A program made the position numbers and the translations under genes. Shown here piece by piece: positions 46,000-58,500 of a DNA stretch of 64,000 nt (position 1 is its first letter; each line of letters starts with the position of its first letter). The notes beneath the pieces are model-generated. The model was not told where the DNA came from, made no database searches, and worked only from the letters and a program-made list of their open reading frames with translations. The stretch comes from Hirudinaria manillensis (taxonomy: Eukaryota > Annelida > Clitellata > Hirudinida > Hirudinidae). Location: positions 8,992,001 to 9,056,000 of the forward strand of contig CM067530.1 in assembly GCA_034509925.1 (NCBI GenBank), given 5' to 3'.

Positions 46000-48660
46000 C
46001 AAAATCTAGCCTTGTGAAAGGTGACGTTCACTTCAAGAGAGGACAAAAGTCTCTACAAAGTGAGTAGAAAGACTTAGATTTTAAGCATGAACAATGGCTT
46101 TTTATCTATCAGTTATTTTGCATCAGCTCCTGAGAGGACCAGTACTAAATCGAATAAGAATTGTTTTATATATAGGTTTCCAAAATTTCAATAGCTTTTA
46201 TAACGCTGACATTATTAAGGTTGATGTGAACAAGTAACTTTAATAGTGTAATAGCCTAAACGAAATTGAATGAAGATTATGAGATTGTAAAATAACTTTG
46301 ATAATATTGAGTCACTGTTTATTGAGATTATTTCCTCGTATTATTAACTAAGTCTTTTCTTCAAGTTATCCTAATAAAGAATAATTAATTTATTAATAAT
46401 TAGTATTGATATAATTAGTAACGGGAGCTTAAATTCTGATTTAAGAAATATCATTGAAAGCAAAAAACTGTGAATATCTTTATATTTTAATTTTCTTTTC
46501 TTTTATTTTTACGATAATATTCGATCGCTCTCAGATTTGTCTCTCTGGAGCTCAATTAGCTTTTAATCTGGGTGGATTCGCCAGGATCGTAATTAAATAT
46601 TGACTTTTTACTGATTATTTGAAACTCATCACAAATAGAATTGTTTCCTTTCGCGTCTAGGAATTTTCTGAGAAAATATGTTGAGTATCATGAGTTTAAA
46701 AAAAAATCTCATGATTTCACGATTTCCCTCCCCTGAATTTTGCATTTTGCTAAATTTTTGAGCTACAGCACTAAAGTTTTGTTGATATTCAACCATTAAA
46801 ATGTTCTTTGCTTATTAAACAAGTAAACTAAAGTTATTACCAAACTAAAGTTTGCAACTGAGTGGTCCACTATCTTGGCCTAAAGTTCCCACTATTAAAA
46901 AACTTTCTTTAAAAAATTTATGTGGACGCCCATGGACTTAGCATTCCATTTAAACGCAAACTGATCGAAAAATGATTCCCGAAAATAGAAACTTGACAAA
47001 TGAAATATTTTGACACCAAGGGGCAGGCCAAATGACTCAGAATTTTTCGCAACCGAAAGTATGATTAACTAAAGGATTATAAATTAGCAGAAGTAAGGTA
47101 TAACGAAAAATAAGAAATTAATATTTTATCTTGGACGGGTAATTCATCCGAGCTAATCTGAAATAACTTTATCAGCGATAATTAATCGGTTATTCGCGCC
47201 CCTACCTCACCTAATGGTGTCCGTCAGTTTCATGTCAAGACGAAGTGATTTTGAGATAGCTCCGATGATGAGATAGCAATCAAAACTTAATCCTAAGCTG
47301 ATTGAATCTCCACGCTTGACAGCTTTTAAAACATGGCGGCATTAAAGAGGGCTCGTGTCGAATCTTTGTTAAAGCATTAGATTTTAAAAGTGAATTTGAC
47401 AAGATCAAATTTTAAACGATTTCCTTCAGCTGGGGATTTCCAGGTTGACAATCATTTCCGCTGAGGAATTCAGTCAAAGTTGATCTAGGGATGGAAAACA
47501 GATGCAGAAGATGAATTTCAGAGGATTGACTTTAAGAGACCAATTACTTTGATGGCCATCTTTTTGGTGTCACCTCTTTTAACTGTAGAAGGAATTCTCA
47601 ATTTGAACATTCTTGCCTAGCTAATTTTATTATTAGTATTTAATAATAAATAATTAATAAAATTAAAATCTGTGGTTAATAAAATCCTATCGAGATATAA
47701 AAATGGGAGGCAGGTGAAGAAAAAGACGAAATCGAAACTTCATTTTTCAGTTCAGGAGAACATCAATAATTATTGAAGCTGAAACAATTCTCAGGAATAA
47801 TTTTAAAAGAAAAAACAATTCTCAGGAATAATTTAAAAAAAAAAACTTTTCAAACCTCGGACATCATCGAGCAACAAACTGCAAAGATTAAATGCACCTT
47901 GAATAACAATCAATCTTGAGGACACCGATTTCCTGTTTATCAGAAACAGCATGATCGATTAACGACAATAAAGGAGATGGTGATGAGCGAATGTTGAGTG
48001 GATGAATTAATCAATCACTGATGGATGAAGAGCTCTGAAGATGGAGAAGTAAACTAGGCCGTAAATAATTGACGGGATTAAAAGGAATACTATAAAAATC
48101 TTACTCACTTTTTCAACGATTAACTTGATAATCAGTTAATTGGCTCGTTATCGGCATTTAGTTAGTTTTAATAATGAAATTCATAGCATTCGTGCCAAAA
48201 ATTATAGCCTTGTGGCGAAAAAATATGATTGTGATCTTCGAATATCTTGGAAATCAGCTGCCCTCTCAGAAAACCTGACGATTGTCCTCATTAAAATGGT
48301 GACAGAACATTGAAGAGCACTTCTGTACCACTGAAGAATAGAATCAACCTGTCAGTCTCGGGATGCAACAGCTTATTTATTTATTTATTTTCACGCCACT
48401 TTTGAAAGTTATTCTGGTTGCAAACAACCGCGATGCCATTATTCTAAAAAAAACCCATTTCAAGTCCAATATCAGACTTGGGTTTATGAAACATAATTCA
48501 TTGCCCAAAGTTTTAAACAAAACGTTTGTGTACCGTTCGAGCGTGATCAATAAAACATCGATATTCAATTTTCTAATTTTCTTTTTTGTTTTTGTTTTAA
48601 GATGTCTTTCTCATAAACATCTTTCTTGTTATCAGTTCTCAATAACCAACGAAGCGGACC

Positions 48661-48945
48661 ATGAAAGCCTCCATCCAGCTGCTTTTTGTCTTAGTCGTTA
48701 CGGTCATCTGGCTAAAGGACTCCTCAGCTACCGTGGCTAAAGATCTACGGTGTAATGACTCTCACCTACTCGCGGAAATTAGAAATGCTCTCAAGCAGGC
48801 CAGAGAATTGGTCTTGATTATTAAAGATATCCAAAGGAGTTTAAACGCCTCTGATGATATTGAGGACTTAAAACACGAATTCAAGAGAGATGAAATGCTG
48901 ATGAAAAGAGTCGATCCTCTCGGACTTGGAGGAAGATTTGGCTGA
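48661..48945 (+). CDS. Putative neuropeptide precursor with a C-terminal RFamide peptide, 94 residues
   Basis: The reading frame starts with a clear signal peptide (basic start, hydrophobic core, cleavage likely after SSA near residue 24). It then has a hydrophilic, probably helical spacer with a single Cys and one N-glycosylation site (NAS). Two Lys-Arg sites follow: FKR, and MKR just before the C-terminus. Cleavage after the second releases VDPLGLGGRFG; the terminal Gly next to the stop codon is a standard amidation donor, giving VDPLGLGGRF-amide. The layout (signal, spacer, one amidated peptide at the very end) resembles single-copy precursors such as myosuppressin, but the peptide matches no family I can name. 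A good acceptor lies at 48635, suggesting a 5' noncoding exon upstream. AATAAA is at 49084. Coding is likely; the function is inferred from processing sites only. Confidence 0.68.
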   Translation: MKASIQLLFVLVVTVIWLKDSSATVAKDLRCNDSHLLAEIRNALKQARELVLIIKDIQRSLNASDDIEDLKHEFKRDEMLMKRVDPLGLGGRFG

Positions 48946-49867
48946 AATCTGATGTTTTTTTTTATTAATTTGGAACTTTATTAAGAAATGATGAGATGCT
49001 TTTTAAGTTAAACCAAACAATTAGCAACTTAAATTAAATTAATTGAAGCTCAAGTTTAGTTAAGCATCGGAGTGAAGTCTTAGAATAAACTTAAATCTTC
49101 TAAAGGTATAAATAGATATGGGAATTTCTTCGTCTTGTGTTTGAGGGGCGGATTATATAAATTTGCATAATTATATATTGCGAGTATTGGGAATAAGTTT
49201 CCATTAATTTATTACACAATAATTGCATAAAACTACCTTAAGGAAAATAAATTAAAAGTTTTGAGCAGAAAAGAAGCCATCAGTTGAAGTTTGTCAACTC
49301 TTAGGTGCATTTAAATGAGAAGCGACAAAATACGGAGCACCGATAACTTTAGAAGAGTCTAAGATCAGAAGCCTGGAGTGGGGATTATGGAGAGGCGTTA
49401 AGGACATTGATAGTCCAGGATTTACCAAATCTTTAAATTCTACTATGTTCCACCAACGTTTTAATCAAGTCAGACATATTCATGACGTGGCTTTTGAAAC
49501 GCACTTATTCCTTTATATTCATTACGATTTAATTCTCCATCGGTGGTGGTACTTTCAAGATCACTAACGCATATAAAGGTAGATTTGTTTTTACTAAAAT
49601 TTAATATTGGATTCCTGTGTGATCACTGATGGTGGTCCGCTACAGATCCGTCACTTTAGTTCAGCGTTAATGTTTAAGCGGAGAAAATGAATTAACGAGA
49701 ATTAACGAATTAAACTGTCCCGTAAACGATGTTAAATATAATTATATATAAAATTTTAAAATACGAGGCATTTTTGAAATTATTAAAACATTTTTACTCA
49801 ACTTCTTTCAATGCTAGACCATCACCTATGATCTAAACCATCTGGTTTGCTTTTACACATCAGTCAC
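48946..49867. other. 3' UTR of the putative neuropeptide gene and intergenic stretch
   Basis: AATAAA at 49084-49089 is a plausible poly(A) signal for the precursor. The rest to the VPS41 start is AT-rich and without a supported gene; it presumably includes the VPS41 promoter. Confidence 0.45.
49084..49089 (+). terminator. Poly(A) signal of the putative RFamide precursor
   Basis: AATAAA hexamer 139 bases after the stop codon, consistent with a short 3' UTR. Confidence 0.5.
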
Positions 49868-52800
49868 ATGAAAAATATAAACAAAAACATGGATAATGGG
49901 AAGCCCGAAATAAGTGAAAAGGAAGAAATCGACAATTTCAATGTTGGTAAAAAAGTGTAACATTCACTTTGTTAGGAATTGGTCAGATTCAGATGGATTA
50001 AAACAGACGCTTGAATTAGCTTTAAGTTTGTTTTGGATGAGGTTCAATCTAATAATCGCAAGAGTTGCTAGATATGAGCAACAGTTGATTAATTAATAGT
50101 TTTACAATTAGTGCAACTGGACATATCATTTGGGATTTTGCTTTTGTGATGTTGTTTTTTTATGTTTTCTTAAAACAGGGTGATGCCATGGGAAGCTTAT
50201 CTAGCGACGATCATGAGGAATTTGATGACGAAGTAAGAACTAAAAATGTGGCTCTTAATCTTAATAAGTAATAAGTGATTGACGGCCATTTTCCATTAAT
50301 AAAGATTGAGCCGAGGCTCAAATACGAAAGAATGGGCAACAACTTGACCTCGATTCTAAGCAGAGACGAAGCGAGTTGTTTGGCAGTTCACTCAAAGGTT
50401 TGTTTCTTTATACTGCACTTTTATGCATGGAATTATAAAGGAGAACATTTCAAGGCATTTTTTTTCAAATTTCATCATAAAAGTCTTCCAAATATTTCTC
50501 TAAATCACTTTCCTATGTTATATTATCACTATGATAGGTTTAATGAAATAAAGCTTAACACGATTGTTATTGTTTATGATAACTTTAATGAAATTAAACT
50601 TTAATTTAAAAAGAATTTAACTTTCTTTCTATTATTCAAACCATGGTCTACTGAAAATCTCTTTCAATGTTTGACAGTTCTTGGCTGTTGGCACCCAATG
50701 GGGTTCCATTTTCATCATGGATCACGTCGGGAATGTCATCGAAACGACGGACATCATTTGCGTCAGTTTTCGGGATTTGATTTAATTAATTTATCTCGAG
50801 ACAACTTTGTCCACTTAAGTTTTTTTACATAACATGATTTTTAATTATTACAATATTACAAGATTATTATAATATTATTAGGAATGTTATTAAATTCAAT
50901 TTCATGAAATTATCAGATTATTAAATAGATTTGTTAATGAAAGGAAATTCTTTTGAAATCGAGAATGCCGAAACATTAAATTAATAATTGATTAAAATAA
51001 ATTAAATAATTATTTCCTACCGAATAATTACATTCCATAATTATGCAAATTACAACAGCATTCAACAACAGTCAACCAAATCAGCATCGACAGCAGTGGA
51101 GAATATCTGGCCAGTTGTTCAGAAGATGGGAAGGTACTTTGATTTCATTTTTAATTAATTTATTATTTATTTATTTTAATCATTATTAATTATTTTATGT
51201 GATCGTAATTAATCGAATGTGAAAGTTTATATGTTTACATAACGTATATTATGGCATTACCTGGTGGTTATTATTGGTTTATTGGCCCTTAAAAGCTAAT
51301 TTTCAAAGCAATAATGTTTCGTTAATAAGCATAATCAATGGCCAGGTTGTTATCTCGTTACATAATATTAATGAATTACTCTATTATTTATATTTATTAG
51401 TTATAAAACATAATAACATATTAACTATACTTGATGATGATGATGATTGTTTCTATAGGTGATCATAAACGGTCTGTATACCACGGAAAACAATCAGGTC
51501 ATGAACTTTGACCGACCCATAAAATCGGTTGCCATCGACCCAAATTATGGAAAATCGAGTTACAACAAGCAGTTTGTCACAGGAGATTCCAAGGTGATTG
51601 TTTTAATTATTTTTAATGAATTTTGTTTTGAATTAATAACCAATTAATAATCAAAACCAAACTATTTTTATTTATTTATTTTTTAAATCATAAATTCTTT
51701 CCAATCATTGAAAAGACATGGTTGTTTGGAACAAGTAGTAATTAACTTTTACTTAAGAGGCAGTCTTTCACTTAAATTTCAATAAAACATTATTATTTTT
51801 TTTCTTTAATTTCATTTATTTTCATATTCCACAAACAAATCGATCATCTTTTAAAATTATTTCATTTTTGTTTTGAAATGAAATTAACACGTGTGACTCG
51901 TGTGGTTGAAAATTCATTTCAAAATCATTGTTTTGAGCCTGAAATTCTCCACAGGTGTCTCTCCACGAGAGGGGATTCCTCGGACGCCAGAAATCCACCT
52001 GCCTCCACGAGAACAACAACCAGGTTCACGGAATCAAGTGGCAGTCGGCCTTCATAGCTTGGTCGAGCAACCATGTAAATATGAGAGACTATTTTATTTT
52101 TATTTAATTTCTCTTAAATTGTTCTTTTAATTTTTTAAAAATTTTATTTAAATGAGTAAATTTTATTAACAATATTTATTCATATTTGGTGGGATAATAT
52201 TTTGTTTGGATTTAACTTCCTTTAGAATAGTTTTTTTGTTTTAATTTAAGCATCAAGTTACATTTATTAATGATATTAATAATAAATAATTGATTATAAT
52301 TATGAAAAATACTAAATCAATTGCATAAATTGATGGAAGGGTGTCCATATTTACGACATGAGTCTGAAAAGGAGAATCAGTTTAATCGTCCACATGAATC
52401 CAGAGAAGTCGTTCAGGTAATTATATATTATATTATTGCATTGTTGTTATTGTTATTATATTTCTTTAAAATTCGGGCAATTATTATAATATCATGTAAT
52501 AATTATAATATAATTAATAATTAATTAATTATAAAATCATGTAATTATTATAATATCATGTAATAGCCAATAGGGCCATTAATTATGAATTTCTCGGCTT
52601 TTATCATTATGGCCGTTATTAGACTTTTATTTTTATTATTTGAAATCTTTTTTATTTCATTCAATTCTATTTTGTTCATTGTTGATAATAAATTGGTAAT
52701 ACATTGTTAATAACAAGTTATAATAATAATAATAATAATTAATAATAATAAATTATTAGCAAGGATGGAGGCGAAGAAAATCGATGCACGTTGTTTTGGA

Positions 52801-55458
52801 AGAATGAGAGGACTTTAATCATTGCAAGACTCAACACAATTCAGGTGCTTATTATAAATTAAGCTTATTATAACTTATGCTTATTAGAACTGTTATTTGT
52901 TACTTTGAGTATAATATTTAAATTCATTATTATTAATTTATAATTTATATTGTATTCATCCCCGGTTTTATATTCAATACGTTACAATTAATTACAAATT
53001 TGTTTATCGTCGTATTTTATACGAATAGGTTTGCGTAATCAAAGACAACGTGAAGATTGGAAAGGATGGTAAAGGAGTCACGGCAAGAGTCGTGGAAATA
53101 AGTCAGTTAAAGTTTTGTTTAATTTATTTACGTTCACCATTTTCTTTCTTTGAATATTCTTTTATGATTGCATAAATTAATTACCTTATTAAATTTCACG
53201 TTAATATAGCCTAAATATGAATAATTGGATCAAATGGATATTTACATATTTGAATATATAAGCAGCATCAAGTTCAATTCACAATGTTCATTAATTTATT
53301 CATGACGTTCATTAATTTATTCATAATGTTCACTAATTTATTCACGATGTTCACTAATTTATTCACGATGTTCATTAATTTATTCATAATGTCCGTTAAT
53401 TTATTCGTGACATCAGTCGCCAGAGAAGAACTGGACTTCACCATCGCCGGTCTTTGTTTTTACAACGACTCGTACGTCATCCTGTCGTATTCCGACGCCA
53501 GTCAAAAGGTGGGTCTGCGTTTGTATTCATCCACCTTTTTTATTTAAAAGTTAAACTATTATTGATTAAATTATCGTAAATAATCATAAATTATGACTAA
53601 ATTATAATGCCACCCAGAGATTAATAACAAACTAATGTATATACAAATAATTAATATGTAAGAAAGACTGAGGTTCAGATGAGCCTTTGCAGCTATTAGG
53701 AAGCTAATGATTGAAAGATTGGCTGAATGTAAATAAAAAGACACGAGTGCATTTGAATCCGAGTTGCACAGAATTTTTTTAATAAATGAATTAAAATTAT
53801 CAGAATTGGACAGAGAGATTGAGTAAATAAATAAAAAAAAACAAATAAATAAACAAACAAATAATGATAAGAAACAAATGATTGAATAATTAAATAGATA
53901 AACGAACACTTTCTATTGGTTCCACGCCACAGGATGCCACACCCAGCAGGCCCCACCTGCGAATCATAAACTCCAACAACGGAGACGAAATCACCAACGA
54001 TGCCCTCTCCATACGAGGCTTCCAGTCGTACAAGTGCAAGAATTACCACCTCGGTAACCCGTCGTCGATGACTCGATTGAATTGTTGTGCTTGTTGTTGT
54101 TGTCTTAAGTTACACCCAAGTTGAAGTTTCTGTGATTATCTTAAATAAATTATTTATACTAATAATTAGCATAAATTATTAAAATATCACAGAAATAGTA
54201 TTCCAGTGAATGAATGAATCAATCCATGAATGAATTACTTTTGTTTCATTCTGCCATTGTATTTCAACCGTCGATTTGTCAGTCGTTCGAATTTGCATTG
54301 CAGAGTGTTGTCTCGAGGAGGGCATATTCTTCGTGGTGAGTCCCAAGGACGTCGTCGTTGCTAGGCAACGAGACGAAGACGATCACCTGGATTGGTTGAT
54401 TGAACATGAAGAGTTCCAGGTGTTGACTCGTCGACGTTTTTATTTGATCCGTTTGGTTGCATAATTTAATAATTCAATTTAATCTGCATAATTTAATAAT
54501 TCAATTTAATCTGCATAATTTAATAATTCAATTTAATCTGCATAATTTAATAATTCAATTTAATCTGCATAATTTAATAATTCAATTTAATATGCATAAT
54601 TTAATAATTCAATTTAATCTGCATAATTTAATAATTCAATTTAATCTGCATAATTTAATAATTCAATTTAATCTGCATAATTTAATAATTCAATTCAATA
54701 ATTATGTTTACAAAATTCAGGAAGCCATGGAGTTTGCCACGAATAACTCGAAACTTCTGAAGAAAAGAACATGTCAGGTGAGTCTCTGATCTATGACGCT
54801 GGCTTCCAGTCGTTCAGGACATTGTTGATTAGATAATAATAATAATAATTTATTATTAATAAATTTGAACTGTAAATTTTAAAAGTGGAATTGATTGATT
54901 AATTAATCAATTAATTATTTAATTATCTAAAAATCGTCTCCAATCCAGGACGTCGGCTTCCAATGGTTCACGACGTTGTTCGATGAGAAGCGCTTCAAAG
55001 AGGCTGCCGACCTTTGCCCTCAACTTTTCGGTCGAAACAAAGACTTTTGGGAAAGTTACATCATCAGGTTCAAGCAGTTCAACCAACTGACGGTTGGTTT
55101 TAAATTATTATTATTTTTCTAAATAATTAATTATTATTTTTCTAAATAATTAATTATTATTTTTCTAAATAATTAATTTAATAATTTCAATCGTTGGCCG
55201 GATGGATGGATGGATGGATGAAATGAGTGTGGCTCAAAGGAATTAATTTCGATTTATCAATTTTTATCCTAAAAATTAAATTAAAATTTTTAATAAATTA
55301 TAACAGTGTAATTAAATTATTGCCAGGCCCTGTCCCACGTGATTCCCGTCGACAACCCACGACTCGACACCTCAACGTACGAAATGGTTCTGTACGACTT
55401 CCTCAACAACAAGAATGGGGTATGTTTTGGTGCATTTGATTTGTTATAATAATTTGAT

Positions 55459-55507
<49 letters not shown>

Positions 55508-58500
55508 TTAATAATAGTAACATTAACGAATAGTACTGTCCTTGACTCTTAGGAATATTTTCTGGACCTGATCAAAAGATGGAGTCCGGAGTTGTACAAC
55601 CGCGAGAGGTTAATCGGTGCACTGATGAGCCAATTGGAACGCAACAGGAACAACACTCACCTTCTTGAGTCACTAGGACACCTGTGAGGCACCTTAGGAC
55701 CCTTGTACCCGATATGGCCATCTTACTAACTAATAATTATAATAATAATAATTCTATTAATTGATAAACCAATATTAATAATAAATTAAATCCTAAATTA
55801 AATTAATCCTAAATTGGTTATTTAAACTAGTTTTTTATTATTTAAATTGTTTAACTTCACTTGTGAACTTGAGAGGTTCAATAGTTCGATAGTTCACCGA
55901 CCTCAATGACATCTCACCTGGTTCAACAGGTACACGGAGAGCGGTCAGTTCGAAAAGGCCTTCTACATCTACGTCAAGTGAGTCTGCACTTCTCTGACCC
56001 TCTGACCCCTGACCCTCGACCTTTGAACTTTCTTATCGCAGGCTCGGCCACAAGGACATCTTCGAGCTGATCTACAGGCACAACCTCTACGATGACGTCA
56101 TCAGTCACGTGGTGACCCTGATGGACTTCAACCTCGAGTCGACAGTCGACCTCCTCGTCAGGAATGTCGACAAGATACAGGTTGGTTGGGAGTTTGTTTC
56201 GTTGTTTGTATGTTTGTTTGGTTGTGTGTTTGTGTATTTGTTTGTTTGTTTAGATTGATTGGAACTCTAAATGTATTAAAGCAATTTAAACATATAAATA
56301 TATAATATTGTAATAATATTACTTTCAGCCCTCAAAAGTAATTTCGAAGCTAAAAAAATATCCCGAATATCTGCTTAACGTGAGTTCAAAATGTTAAAAT
56401 TTTTGCTGAAGCTTTATTTTCTATTTGATTTGTCCTATTTTTGTGAAATTATAAGTTATAAGCTATTATTACTTACAACTTTTAACAACATCAACAATAA
56501 TAATATTAATAATAATAATAATAATAATAACTAAATATAATTAATCAGCTTAATTTTTTTAAATTCCCAAGTCAAGGAGTCCCTGTTAACAAAATATTAA
56601 TTCAACAATTATTCAATTCACTTTACCAAGCACTAGTTACTTGATCCATTCATTAATTCCTTCATTCGTTCGTCCGTTCGTCCATTCATCCGCTAACCCT
56701 TCGATCCGTCTCTCCCAAGTACCTGTCCCAGCTCGTCAAGAGAGACAAGGAGGCAGGGCCCGAGTACCACCAGATGCTGGTCGTTTTGTACGCGGACCAC
56801 GACCCCCCGAAACTTCTGCCCTTCTTGCAGACGAGTTCCTTCATTTCACTCAACCAGACGCTCGAACTCTGCAAGAAGAGACATCTCGTCAAGGAGACCA
56901 TTTACATGCTCGGTCGGTCGACGGACTTTCGTGACTTGAGATGGTGATGATTATGATGATGATGGATGATGATGATGATGATGATGATGATGCTGGTTAT
57001 GGTGATGGTGATGGTTATGGTTGCAGTGATGGTGGTGGTAATGGTGATGGTGATGATGATGATGATAGTGGCAACGATGGTGACGACGACGACGGAATGG
57101 TAGATAAATAAAAATTGGAAAGCTATGGACATGACCCTCAGACCATCCTTCCAGATCGAATGGGGAGCAGCAGAGAAGCACTGAAGGTGATGCTGAGCCA
57201 CGGCAGCGACGTCGACGCCACCATAAACTTCTGCAAGAACCACTCCGACGCTGACCTCTGGCTCGACCTCATAGAGCACTCGGTCGACAAACCGGGTGAG
57301 CGGAAACTGTTGTTGTTTTTATTAATGGGATTCGTATTTTTGATTAATTAGTAATTTTAATTAATTAATTAATTAATTAACCCAGAATTCGTCATCAGCC
57401 TGTTGAACAACATCGGGGGTCACGTGGACCCGATCCTTCTCATCAGGCAAATCAAGGAGAGGATGGAAATCCCTGGACTTAGGGATGCTCTCATTAAGAT
57501 TATAAACGACTACAATCAACAGGTTTGATCGAACAGTCGATCGGCTAAGAGAATGATTGGTTGAATGAATGATTGACTGATTGGTTCTTTGATTGATTGT
57601 TCGATTGACCAGTGGCTTGTTCATGGCACTGTCTCAATCTTCTCCATGCTTTATTTTTAAATGAATTGAAATATGAAACAGTGCCATTAATGTTGTTAAG
57701 GATAAAGTTATAAGGACCTGAGATTACAATCTCCATTTACCCTAATTAAGAATTTGAATGAGAATGAATAAATAAATAAAAACAAATAAAAATGCTTTAT
57801 CAACAAATGAAACATAAAAATATTTAAACATTTATTCTAAATACTTTTCTAAATATTTATTCAAATATTATTCTCATTATTATTATGATAATAAATTAAT
57901 AATTATCTAAACACCTCTTCTCATGCACTTGATGACCTTTGCAGGTGCATTTCCACGAAAGATGCGCCAAACTTTCGAGCGCAGACCACCTGCAGACGCT
58001 CAACGACTTTGTTTCCCTCAAAAAAATGGCCCTGGTGGTCGATGGTTCGTTGGGCTTTGTTTTGCTTTGTTTTTGTTTTGTTTTTTGACCTTTGTTTGAC
58101 CTCAAAATGACTTTTGTTTGACTTTGAAATTGAATTCGTATTCGCGAATTGTATCGATGCTGTGATAATTTTCGTTTTGTATATCTTTGTGTATATTTAA
58201 TAAGTTGATTTTAATTCTTTTTTTTTAAATTTTGAATTATTTAAAAAGTTAAAATTGACAGTCTTCAATGCTACTGGCTTGCCTGCGATTGTAATGGTGC
58301 ACGATTTAATTACAAAATGTATTTAATTAGCATAATTAATTAATCAATTATTAATAATTAATTACTAAATTATCATTTCTTTGAATTAATATTTTAAAAT
58401 AAAGTTTTGATTTTAAAGTTTAAATTTCAGAGAACACGAGCTGCGAGCAGAAACAATGCCAGAGTCGTGTCTGTCCGTCAATACAAAGTAAAAGGGGAAA

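Larger units (their letters stand above)
44771..48660. other. Intergenic / 5'-intronic region before the putative neuropeptide gene
   Basis: It begins with the 3' UTR of the NIDO/VWD gene (AATAAA at 44886-44891). Around 45990-46060 a TATA-like box, a short exon-like segment and a strong donor suggest the start of the neuropeptide transcript. The remainder to 48635 would then be its first intron. ORFs here (for example 45146-45361, and 48363-48740, which overlaps the precursor in another frame) have no family features. Confidence 0.4.

Noticed and set aside
48363..48740. 125-codon plus-strand ORF overlapping the peptide precursor
   Set aside because: Different frame, crosses the acceptor at 48635, and has no family features.
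48918..48945. C-terminal LGLGGRFG as the start of a DH31/calcitonin-type peptide
   Set aside because: Only a superficial likeness: the frame stops directly after the Gly and no GT donor is placed to extend it.
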